Source: Gordius sp. MW1 (Eukaryota > Nematomorpha > Gordioida > Gordea > Gordiidae). Taken from it: a stretch of DNA of 64,000 nucleotides. How positions within the stretch are numbered: position 1 is the first letter of the stretch; each line of letters begins with the position of its first letter. Position numbers and translations under genes: made by a program. The notes beneath the pieces were generated by a model that was not told the DNA's origin, did no database searches, and saw nothing but the letters and a program-made list of their open reading frames with translations. The stretch spans positions 4,464,001 through 4,528,000 of the forward strand of contig OZ038529.1 in assembly GCA_964036665.1 (NCBI GenBank), read 5' to 3'. Below are positions 34,978 to 45,849 of this stretch, piece by piece.

Positions 34978-37900
34978 CTAGCATTGCAAATAATTAATAT
35001 AACCATTTTTATGTTGTTACAAAAATTATATACGAGCTATTGGATTTGTCTTTTTGTTGCAGTTTTATTAGAATTTTATTATTTTTTTTTTGAATAATCA
35101 TATTATAAGAGGTTTAATAAACTTTCCTGATACATTCTCCTTTTCTAGTCATCATTACCAATAGGCCATTAAAAAACAAATTCAACATGCCTATAGCTTA
35201 TAATATTTAGGGCAGGGGTTTGTCCCGAACCCGAACCCCTGAACCCGAACCGGGTAAAACCCGATGTTTTACAGAACCCGAACCCAAACCCTAACCGGTT
35301 TTTAAAAATACCCTTAAAACCCGAACCCGAACCCGATAAATACAAAAAGGGGTCGGGTTCGGGTTTTTAATTTAAAAATATATTGTGAATGGAATTGAAT
35401 ATCTCAGTCTTCTCTATCATGAGAATGTAACTATACGAAGAAAACCATATGATTTTAATTTCAATATTTTTATGTTTTTGGCATTTTTCATTCATTAATC
35501 AATACAAATCTCAAGAATTATTTGTTAATATTATATATATAATTGATATATATTAGACTATAATTTATATAATAACTGTAAAATACTTTAAATATATGTA
35601 CTTTAACATTTAATATAAAGAAATATCAGATGTTTATTATAATTTTAAATTTGTTTCTCACTTGTTTGTAAAATTTACTGAAGTCTAATTATTATACAAT
35701 GTTTAAATAAGAATAGGACATATATTTTTTTATTCTCTTTTAGAGTCTAAAAATGGTGAAGGAAAATAAGCCCATTTAACAATTGGCATGTGAATTTAAT
35801 TAGGTGCTATTTAAAAATTAAGTTAACAATTCAATAATTTTTTGAAGGTAAAAATGTATTAGTATAATAAAATTTCTTGAACCCGAACCTGTACCCGAAC
35901 CGGGTTTCAAAATTTATGCAAACCCGAACACGAACCCGATTTCAAAATTTATGCCAAACCCGAACCCGATTTTATTTTGGGCGGGTTCAAACCCCTGATT
36001 TAGGGACTATTGACGCCAGTGTGTTAACCAACCAATACAAAGTAAAAGGCCATAGACAAATAATCAAAATTAGTCTTTCAGTGGTACTTAAATGTGATTT
36101 ATATAAGCTAGTATTGTCCTAGCTATACTATTTATATTAGATAATTATATAGTCTCTTCAAAAGATAATTGATTAAATATGTATTTTATGCGTAATATAA
36201 TTATATATGTAATAAATTCCTTGGAATTATTATCCGCAATCCTAGGATCGGCCGCATTAGGTAATAACGTTTGAGTATCCCTAAAGGGTATCGATCGGTC
36301 AGAAGAGGATTTCATGACTTTAATGGCTTCGGCCAACTCTATTTCACCGGTAGGAGTGTAGATTAAGTAAGTAAAAGATTGTGCTTTATAACCCCTCTCA
36401 GGCACTGCACATCTCCCGTGCCCTAACCACTTCATTTCGAAAGCTACAGCTAAGGTAGGTACGAAAGGATTATTCCCACTCTCTCTCACTAGTGCTAAAC
36501 TAGTGCCGACTTCTGCATTTAGAGGCTCTAAGAAAATATCGAATCGCTCTCCCACAAATATAGTTAACACGTCTACGACGATTGGCTTGATCGGGAAGCC
36601 ATCAGCTGATACGACAATTAACCTATGACCTTCGATCGATAAAGTTATCGGACAACTTAGAAAGGTGTTGGCCACAATTCTCAGGTATGGGATTTGCCCG
36701 GTCGTTTTAAAGACGAAATAAGAGGGTGGCGATGTTTCAAAGTCCCCACTGCGCCCATTTATAAGTATGGCCGGAGGGTAGGGTGTAGGCTCGCCTATGA
36801 AATAAGCTGGGATTCGGGCTGGATACCAATCCGCAACGATAGCCACACGGTTTTGATCGTTTTCGTAATTTGGGTATTTAGGACCGTGGAAAGTATCCTT
36901 ATTTCGAATTAAAAGGGGACCAGCTACACCTAGAGGAGTGGTTTACAAAGATTGTATTAGTAAGAATATTTAATAAAATGGCATTATCTAATTTGTTGTT
37001 ATTATAAATGGTGAGATTTCACACTTTAAAGATAAAGAAAGTGAATGGCAATCACTAAATAATTCTTCTAAAATTTGTCTACGAAATAGTCATATATAGT
37101 AATATTGATAAATGATAATGTATTAGCTTATATTATAAAAGTTTCATTACAAAAATTAATTGCTTAATCTCCTGTAAATGACTTACATTACATTCCTAAG
37201 TTTTAACATTTTATGTCGACCTTTTAAAAATTTGTAAATCTAAATCGTGTTCTTTATGCTAAATTGTAATAATTATAATTTCACATTGATTACCAATATA
37301 TTAGTTGTAAAATAAATCAAAACAGCTCTTATTTTAAAAATATTTCTTAATGACAAATAGCTGTAGCTATATACCCTCGTTTACACTCAATAGCTATTTT
37401 CCACTTAATTGTATACATGAAGGTTTTCTTTTAATGCAAAGGACTGGATAGCTAGCTATCTTGTTTAAAGTTTAATCAACTACGCGCTCTTAGATCTTTA
37501 CACAATATTCTCATATTAAAACCCCAAATCATTCGAATGGGCTTTAATACAACCACAATGTCTTTTATATAACTGAAATAACAGGATACCCCAATTGAGC
37601 TCCCCTAAAAATCGCCGAATATAAATATTATTTTTAAAAAGTTTACAAAACATATAGATAAACCAAATTCATATACCATCATCTCGTATAAGAGCTTTGT
37701 GGGCATGCCAGAAAGTGGTGCCGGCCGGGTAGGCTTTAAATTTGTACCTAAATCAGTTATTTCAAATAGTAAAATTGTTTTTCAATAAATAAATAAATAC
37801 TCGGGCCTTCGGCCCTCGTGGGAAGGGGGAAAAGGGAAGGGAAGAGGGGAAGGGAAGGGGGGACGACTCATCTGTACTTCGTATAAATGTATCATATTTG

Positions 37901-40253
37901 CTATGCAATTTATGGGCGAGAAAGGTGGGAAGGGGCGAGAATGCCTATAGGGGGGTATTAAATGCCTAATGATTAATTAATTATTTATACAAATTTTCCA
38001 TTATAGGCAAAATGTAATAAAGGCAAAATGTAATATAGGCAAGGGTTAGGGTTAGATTTAGTGTTTACATCTAGTTGCGTATTACATTAGTATTTATGGC
38101 CTTTAGTGATTATGGGTCTAACAAACATTATATTATAAAACATCACAATGTTAAGAATTTGCAGAATTGTTGGGAGAAATTTTTGTTGAATTTCAACAAT
38201 TTTCAATTAAAAAAATCAAAAATTTGGCAAATGGTCATTTCTTCTCCATTGGTCAGTACCAACAGAGACTCTATAAGTCAATGATAGCCAAAAAAACGGA
38301 AAAGAAAATTTTGATGCTCACTTTGGCCAATGGTCATTTTTTTCCATTGGTCAGCAGCCAGCACACGGTAAAAGTGGATATAAATTCATAAGAGTAAAAA
38401 AAACGAAAAAAAAATTTTCGAATCACATTTTGGCCAATGGTCATTTTTTTCCATTGGTCAGCAGCCAGGACACGGTAAAAATGGATATAAATTCATAATA
38501 GTCAAAAAAAAAACGAAAAAAAAATTTTCGAATCACATTTTGGCCAATGGTCATTTTATTCCATTGGTCAGCAGTCAGCGGACGGCCAAAAAGTCATAAT
38601 AGCAATGGTAGGAACAGGAACAATTATAATAGTCAAAAAAAAACGAAAAAAATAATTTCGATTCACATTTTGGCCAATGGTCATTTTTTCATTGGTCAGC
38701 AGCCAGCGGACGACCAAAAAGTCTTATTATCAATGATAGTAACAAGAACAATCATAAGAGTCAAAAAAACTCCGGGATTCTAACCCAAAAACTAGTTAAA
38801 TTGCATAGCAATTAAAAGTAAACAACTTTTATTTATGTTTATTATATAACATTGGTCAGCAGCCAGCGAACGGCCAAAAAGTCATAATAGCAATGGTAGA
38901 AACCGGAACAATCATAATAGTCAAAAAAAAACGAAAAAAATAATTTCGATTCACATTTTGGCCAATGGTCATTTTTTCATTGGTCAGCAGCCAGCGGACG
39001 GCCAAAAATTCTTATTATCAATGATAGTAACAAGAACAATCATAAGAGTCAAAAAAACTCCGGGATTCTAACCCCAAAACTAGAAATTGCATAGCAATTA
39101 AAAAGTAAACAACTTTTATTTATGTTTATTATATAACTAGTTAAATTGCATAGCATTAAAAGTAAACAACTTTTATCTATGTTTATTATATAACAAAAAC
39201 TAGTTAAATTGCATAGCAATTAAAAGTAAACAACTTTTATTTATGTTTATTATATAACTAGTTAAATTGCATAGCAATTAAAAGTAGCAATTAAAAGTAA
39301 ACAACTTTTATTTCTGTTTATTATATAACTAGTTAAATTGCATAGCAATTAAAAGTAGCAATTAAAAGAAAACAACTTTTATTTATGTTTATTATATAAT
39401 AGATAATTTAACAAATCTTATATATAACACACCGAGGGAGATAGAGATGAGGGGTGGGGGACCTCTTATGCATTAATTTAAAAAATAACACAGCGAGGGA
39501 GATAGAGATGAGGGGTGGGGCACCTCTTTCTCATGCATTAATTTAAAAAATCGATAACCTAATATACTCAATGCAAATAGATAGGGATGGACGGACGGAC
39601 GGACGGACGGACGGACAACAAAAAACGAGCCCATAAATTGCATAGCAATTAAAAAAAACACATCTTTATTAAGCCCAGTTAGAAATAAATCTAAAAGAGG
39701 TTTTCTTAATTAATTGGCTCGCGTGTTTAAATCTTTTACCTAAAAGTTGTGGCATGCGGAATTTCGCATTGGGTTATCATAGGGACCCCGTCCATGAAAG
39801 GTGTGGTCTGGTGAAAAATGCCATGCCAATGCACGGTTAAACCCTCGCCGCTAAGAATTGAATTGGTTACGTTGACTATAATGATATCATTTTCGCACAC
39901 CTAATAGCCAAAATGATTAAATTTTATTACATGTTAAATTGTTAACAAATTTTTTTAAGATTTGCTAATTTTTAAAAATACCCTAATTTCCGGACCGGGA
40001 AACTGATTGTTGACCCTAAAAATGGGTCGCCGACTGCCATCTGCGAGTGAACATTCCTTTTTATAGCAATCTTCCATAATTTGGGGACATTGTCCACAAT
40101 CCTCGGGCACATTGCTCCTCCAAAAAGTCACTTTAAAATCGTAGTGACATTCCATGGGAGGTTCGTTTTTATTGTCGCAGGGTCTATCACAAGGGTGGCT
40201 TGGAATCACTTTTTGACACACAACTACTGGCAATGACCCCCATCCATAATATG
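31854..40253 (-). CDS. Laccase-like multicopper oxidase, 5' exon(s) missing
   Basis: It oxidises phenols or metal ions using one type 1 copper and a trinuclear centre, and is usually secreted or on the cell surface. Minus-strand exons: 40253-39982, 39900-39740, 37747-37677, 36929 to about 36200, 34977-34821, 34777-34586, 34083-33980, 32290-32170 and 31999-31854 (stop). All four copper motifs are present: [15 protein letters not shown] (usual WYHSH is altered but HxH is kept), HAFHLHG, and [12 protein letters not shown] with the type 1 Cys, His and Met. The N-terminal Cys-rich segment (CDRPCDNK...PMECHYDF) is typical of arthropod-type enzymes. Phases agree at every junction except the donor of the 36929 exon, where no suitable phase-0 GT was found. 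A signal-peptide exon is still needed upstream. One intron is 43 nt; others are kb-sized and transposon-filled. Confidence 0.88.
32559..32727. mobile_element. CATGGGCGTA MITE
   Basis: Left end CATGGGCGTAGCCAGG; right end eroded to GCTATGCTCATA. The flanks GCACTTTG and ACACTTTG match 7 of 8. It lies in an oxidase intron. Confidence 0.82.
34317..34520. mobile_element. hAT-type MITE with CCCGAACCCGAC subterminal repeats
   Basis: The ends are TAGATAACTGCA and TGCAGGTATCTA (11 of 12 as inverted repeats). The inside is tandem ACCCGAA/GACCCG words separated by TTTTAAAAATT. No clear target duplication. A small related fragment sits near 52415-52475. Confidence 0.7.
35213..35997. mobile_element. hAT-type element with CCCGAACCCGAA arrays, perfect duplication
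   Basis: The ends are CAGGGGTTTG and CAAACCCCTG, flanked by ATTTAGGG at 35205-35212 and 35998-36005. Both subterminal zones consist of CCCGAA repeats; the centre is AT-rich with no transposase. It lies in the unresolved oxidase intron. Confidence 0.92.
36200..37747 (-). CDS. Multicopper oxidase exons: second copper motif and middle domain
   Basis: The 71-nt exon 37747-37677 carries [11 protein letters not shown] and ends in phase 1. The next exon starts at 36929 with VAGPLLIRN and continues through [17 protein letters not shown] and [20 protein letters not shown], then [10 protein letters not shown], all diagnostic of the second cupredoxin domain. The frame stays open to a stop at 36147-36145. 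No GT dinucleotide occurs near the end, so the splice to the exon at 34977 is unresolved; residues after about RSIPF may not all be exonic. Confidence 0.82.
37790..39660. repeat. Compound tandem-repeat block inside an oxidase intron
   Basis: In order: a GGGAAGGGAA purine-rich stretch (37820-37865); about five copies of a roughly 110-130-bp unit with TTGGCCAATGGTCATTTT and CATTGGTCAGCAGCCAG (38220-39000); copies of a roughly 58-70-bp unit with AACTAGTTAAATTGCATAGC and AACAACTTTTATTTATG (38790-39400); two ACCGAGGGAGATAGAGATGA units (39430-39530); and a (GGAC)n run near 39590-39616. The right edge, CGAGCCCATAAATTGCATAG, recurs reversed at about 33400-33425 and partly at 37898-37920. It may be a tandem-repeat-bearing transposon of unknown class. 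Confidence 0.8.
39740..40253 (-). CDS. Multicopper oxidase exons: Cys-rich N-terminus and first copper motif
   Basis: The 40253-39982 exon encodes the Cys-rich entry to the first cupredoxin domain, ending in [11 protein letters not shown], the conserved N-P-G-P-like loop. The 39900-39740 exon continues [15 protein letters not shown], then the first copper motif [18 protein letters not shown] and [11 protein letters not shown]. The junction is phase 0 (AGG then GTG). Nothing is disrupted. The exon start is an acceptor, so another upstream exon must exist. Confidence 0.9.
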
Positions 40254-42316
40254 CTAAAACACACGAAAAAGTCGCAAAAAATATAGTAGTTTAGCCCCAA
40301 TTAAAGGAAATTCAATTTTTAATGCTTATTAAGCTCCTAAAAATATATGATAAAAATGTTGACATTTTATGATTTAATTGATACAATGATTGGGCAAACG
40401 AATTGAGTTAAAAACTCTTAACATTAACAATAAAGTCGCTTGACTCTATTGCATAAATTAATTTGGCTTTAAGATCAAATTTAAAAATAAAGAATTCTCT
40501 TTTTTATAGCTTCTTTAAAAAGCCATTATATTAAACTTCGACATTTACTTTATTTTACTTATAATTTTAGGATACTTACAATTAAATAAAATGCAAGGAT
40601 AAGCAACAAGCAGAAGAAATGATGTTTAAATCTAAATGCTCAGTTCTTTTAAATCTTTTATGCCTTAAATAACATGTAACTTAAAAAAGAAATGGTAAAA
40701 GTTTCATATAAATAATTTTTTTAAATTTTTACCATTGCGCTTTTCGTGACATTAAATAACCGTAAGACTATGTTATATTTATAGTAATTTGGGCATTTTT
40801 ATCCATTAAAGCGGTAAAAAGAAATAGATAAGAGTTAATTTATAACAAAATTAAAATAGAGAATAATTGTGTAAGATAATTAAACTTAGTGTATTTGATG
40901 GTTATACAATTCCAGTATCTATAAATTTTCGGAAAGCCTACTATAGTATAAAAGATTTTCTTAGTCGAATAATAACTTAAGGTATTTATTACGATACAAC
41001 TTTAAAGCATTTACCGACTCTTGGCTTGTTTCAGATGATTATGATAAGATCTATGTATTTCACCAATATGTCTTTTTGTTTTATGTTTTAAGTGACTACG
41101 TCTTCGTACACATAAACTTAACAAATAATACAATGTTTCTCAGGTCGAAAGAATACTAAACAAGGCAATTTTGTTTAAATAGAGCAATCTCTGACTAGAG
41201 CTAAAGTCAAACCATAATTTAGAAGGCTGGACGAATTATTTTATTAAATTAACCATATTTGATTTACAAAGTATGAAAAAAATGTTTTTGATTGCATATA
41301 AGTTTATTGTTAATATTGCGTATAACATTATACCGTTAATTTACAACATATACATACCTATAAGTATCCACGTAAAAGAGAAAAAATATATCTTGCTCAT
41401 TTAAAAAAATTAAAATGTTTTTAAGAGTATTAATTTGACTGACATTGTTTTGTCAACTCTATTACAAGGATTCAATAAAAAACAATGTATTTTTTATTAT
41501 ATGCAAATTAAAAGTAACATAAGTGTCGTACTAACCTTCAAATGTATATAATAATATTTTGTCAGAATTCGAAGGCTAAAAAACCGTTTTAGTTGTATTA
41601 AGCTATACATTTGCAAAATGTACTCTAGCTAATTTTTAGATAAAATCTCATTTAAACGGCATTTTTGTCATTGAGAGAATGACATATAATTGTATTATTT
41701 AATTGAATCATTAATCATTATATAAAAGTCTCAAAAACGGTCCCAGGTTTTAAAAACATCTCAGGATAAAATAAAAATCTCCATAGAGATCATAAATAAG
41801 CCTAATTATCTACATGTATTTATACTGAGGGATAGGTTATTAAATTGCCTTTTAAAAATGTATGAGTCATTCTAGATTATATTTCATAATAAAATCGTTA
41901 AGGTTGCGAAATTGCATTTATAATATTAATGAGTCGTTTTATTAAAGAAGTAGAATTTAAAAGAATGGATAAATTTTTCACAAGCCCCATATTAATATTA
42001 TAAGGAGAATATTTTACTTGTCAACTATAATAACAAACAATTTTACAGAATACAATAACAAGCACTTCGGCTGTCTCTTTAATTTTAAGTATTTAATTTA
42101 TAGCTATGTTAGATTAATATACTATAAATAATTAAATTCTATAATTAAATATATATCTTAAAGAGAATATAATTATAAAAAGTGGCATATGTAATATATT
42201 CGTAAAACAGTAAAATTTAGTAAACACTTCGTTCCAAGATTTAAGTAAACCAAAGGATATCCAATTCGCGAAGTTATGATTATCAGCAATTTTAATAATA
42301 AATTATGCAAAAGGTC
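40254..42316. other. Upstream region of the oxidase gene
   Basis: AT-rich. At about 40640-40577 on the minus strand a hydrophobic open stretch (HHFFCLLLILAFYLI) ends at a strong GTAAGT donor, resembling a signal-peptide exon. Its frame has no ATG, and its phase (0) does not match the phase-1 acceptor at 40253, so I do not join it. Nothing else is recognisable. Confidence 0.35.
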
Positions 42317-44183
42317 TAGTGTTTCGATCTCGTCTCATCTCGGTCTCGAAAAGAAAATCTCGTCTCGTCTCGGGAGCCATTATGAAAATCTCGATCTCGT
42401 CTCGTCTCGGTCTAGAAAAATCTCGATCTCGTCTCCTCTCGACGAAAATTCTCGTCTCATCTTGACTCTTAACAAAAAATATACGGAATAAAAATTTCTC
42501 CTGTTTTATTAAAAATATTAAATAAATGTTAAAAAATCTAAATGGCAAACTTTTATATTTCTTTAAAAGCTATAATACACAAACTTTTTAAAGATCTAGC
42601 GGGACACGACATCTTATTGACAATATCAAGGTATGAATTAATTCATAAAGATAACATTTTCTATGGAAAGTGCAGATTAAAAAAACTATATATAAATTTA
42701 AAGTATAGAAAATTAAATTTTATTGCTCTAGCAAATTATAACATTTTTATCAAATTCTCTGTGTTTGTATACTATAAATAGACTTAGAAAATTATAGGTT
42801 CGCTTATAGTTGACTTAGTTGCATAATTGAGCAAATTGAGACCCTTTATTAACCCTGCTAAAGCTTCAAAGTAGACCTTAACATATTTAAGATAAACGTT
42901 TAAGTCCATTGATATTACCATCTTCATTTATAGCCTTTGGAGTTTATTGCATGTTTTCTATAATGTTATAAACCGCAAAGTGCGAGTGCACGTACATGGG
43001 CGTACGCAGGTTTTGAATTAGAGGGGGGCAGATTAAAAAAAAAAATTTTTTCTATAATTTTTTTGAGAGCAAAAAAAAAAAAGGTCTCAAAAGGTCTCGA
43101 CTATTCGGAGGGGGGGGGCACATTAGGGTGGGGCAGAGCAAAATTAGGGGGGGGGCAAAACAAATTTTTTTTTAATTCTTGAGGGTTTTTGTATTGAAAA
43201 AAATCTTATTTTTAAAATTAGGGGGGGGGCAGCCGCCCCCCCCCTGCTTACGCCCATGTGCACGTAGTTAATTTTATGACAAAACATAATCAAATTTGTC
43301 CTCTAATAATTACCTTCCAATCTAACTAACTTTGCCGTTAAATAGTAATTTATCTAGTGCAGTAGAGGTTCGTGTATTTATTTTATATCGCACAATTATA
43401 GAAATTATAGTAAATTTGAATGCACCTGCCCACGCAGCTTATAATGTGCAAAAAAATGCATATGACAAAACTATGTATTCACATAATGTTTTATTAAGGT
43501 GCAAAAATTTGGGAGGTAAACTATCAGTTGAAGCACAAAACTTCTAGAAACCATAATTTAAAATTTAATCTATTACGGTGTCATTAAATTCTATATTACA
43601 CTTTTAAAATCGTTAGGCGGATGCTCAAAAATCTCAAGCCACATTAGCTTAACTTGTTTAAATATTCAAACTTATTGACCACCAATTTATAATTACCGCA
43701 TCATGCATGATGAGTAACTGCGAAACTCATATATGCTTCAGTAGTATTTACTATTCCATCAGAACTTTTTCTAAGCCTAAAAATTTGTAATATTTAATAA
43801 TGCTATGAATACAAATATGTAATAAATATATTATAAAATTATTCACATACCCTAAGGGTCAACCATATTTAGGTAGGTGATTATTAAATTTTATTTTGCA
43901 AAAATCTATAACATTTACTACACTTAGGAATTTTTTAATATAAAATATATTCCATGCATATTGATTTACACTTAATACCTTAAATCATGTAAATTAAAAT
44001 TTACTAAAATCTAACGATCAATAAAAAGTCGAGATCTCGCCGAAAAAATCTCGTATCGTCTCGTCTCGACATTAGAATTCTCGTCTCGATCTCGACTCCA
44101 TTTTTCGAATTCTCGTCTCGTCTCGTCTTGGTTATTCGAGACGAGACGAGATCGAGATTTTTCTTGGTTTTTCCGCATCACTA
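42317..44183. mobile_element. hAT-type element with TCTCGTCTCG subterminal arrays
   Basis: Left end TAGTGTTTCG; right end reverse-complements to TAGTGATGCGG. The flanks AAAAGGTC and AAAGGGTC match 7 of 8. Both subterminal zones are TCTCG repeats (42326-42470 and 44020-44160). The AT-rich interior has no recognisable transposase and contains a CATGGGCGTA MITE. Confidence 0.78.
42995..43258. mobile_element. CATGGGCGTA MITE with perfect 8-bp duplication
   Basis: 264 bp, flanked by TGCACGTA at 42987-42994 and 43259-43266. The inside has multiple runs of eight or more G or C. It is nested in the 42317-44183 hAT element. Confidence 0.94.
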
Positions 44184-45367
44184 AAAGGGTCAGTATACAC
44201 TAACTCCTTTAGGATGTGCAGTGTGAAGGGATTAGCTTTTCGCCCCTTTTACCACTTTTTTGAGGTGGGGTTTCCGAAATTTTACAATTTTTAGATAAGC
44301 TCTATTAATATTGTCATATTTTTGAATAGTTTAACATTTGTAAAGCAGAATAACTCTGAATTTTTAATATAAAGAATGTTTAGTTTCACCCTATTCAGCA
44401 CCCCGCAATATATATACCCTATGTTTACCCTCAAAATTATGTTTAAATATCGGCACCAGATATTAAAGATATGCATAAGCCCAAGAGCATGCGTTGCGCT
44501 AAGACGAAATTAAAAATAGATAACCGAGGCTTGGGCTAGGCTCGGACTTGATGAGCCACCGGATACGAGCCTTGAACCTCACTTAAAGCAATCCCGTGCC
44601 AACCAACGATTTAATTTTTTTTTAAATAACAAATTAACTTACGCTATTTTAAAGAATTAGAATTACCTACAAGGTACAGTAACGTGCCAATCTCTCTGCC
44701 AGTATTTATTCTTCGTTCTAATTTATAAGATTTTTTACATATAAAATAATACATTTATAATTATAAGAATTTAGAATTGGCTATTTAAACTTAAGAGTTG
44801 AGTTAACAACATACGCTGCCATACTTATAAATGCTACAAAAATTTGTTATAAACTTTAAATAATAAACATTAAGCAATCATTTCTAAAGCGAATAATTAT
44901 TTCAGCAGTATATTAATGCTAAGCACAAACAAGGTATAACAAGCTTTTTTATAAGATGTTTCCTAGTGGGCTTATATATTACAATTATTATAAAAAAGTT
45001 GGATAAACAAATTGCAAATCTAGAGACTGCCCCATAATTTGAGGTACGCTTTGGAATAATTAATAAAATTTATAAACGAAACTAATTATCCACTAAAGTT
45101 GCTTAATAAATTTTACAATCGACTAGGTCTTTAATAAGCTATTGCTCAAAGAACAATTCATTTATAAAATTTTATGATGCTGAAAAATAAATTTTAAAAT
45201 TTTTTAAAAAAACATAAAAACTACGAAAAAACTACAGATTTTCCAGAGTATTAAAGTTAACAAGGTAGCAAATAACTTATTGATATAACTTTACATTTTA
45301 CCCTTAGTCTAGTCTTTAACCGTATTTACCAAAACTCACAAGCTTTTAAGCAAGATTGGCAAAAAAG
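44184..45367. other. AT-rich intergenic stretch
   Basis: No gene or clear element. A short GC-richer patch lies at 44505-44605. It separates two hAT elements. Confidence 0.35.
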
Positions 45368-45849
45368 CAGAGCTGTTTAGGAGCGCGCATAGAAGTGCGC
45401 GCACCGGTTTACGGTGTGACGTGCTGGTGCGCGCACTTTTTTAAAACCAAGAGCGAGTGCGGGTGCGCGCACCTTATTTATTCGGTGCGCGTGCGAAATT
45501 GCGCTCCTATTTTGCGCACATTATAAATTTTACAATTAATATGTTTGACATTTATATATCGCGCATAGCATATCTCACAAATTAACATTGTAGTGAAACA
45601 ACATCAAAGATACATTTATGTTCCTGGTGGAGGAGATAACAAGGCGGGAAATTTAATTAACATCGATAGACAATATAATTAATTAATATATCCGCCATAT
45701 TTTATATTATTCGTCTATTTACTTTATCAATTATTGCTTAAAACGTTTTGGTGTATCATAATTAATATTGCAATAGAAGTTGAAGTATAATTAGAAAAAC
45801 AAAAACAGACAGGTAATTAGGATAAATAATTAACAATATTCCAATATTA

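Noticed and set aside
38220-39400. Possible CRISPR-like array of repeats and spacers
   Set aside because: The spacing units are themselves repeats, the copies are long and imperfect, and the context is a eukaryotic intron.
40577-40645. Hydrophobic stretch with a GTAAGT donor as the oxidase signal-peptide exon
   Set aside because: No ATG in that frame, and phase 0 does not fit the phase-1 acceptor at 40253. Kept only as a note.
42303-42548. Arg/Asp-rich frame over the TCTCG array
   Set aside because: It translates a subterminal repeat of a hAT element.
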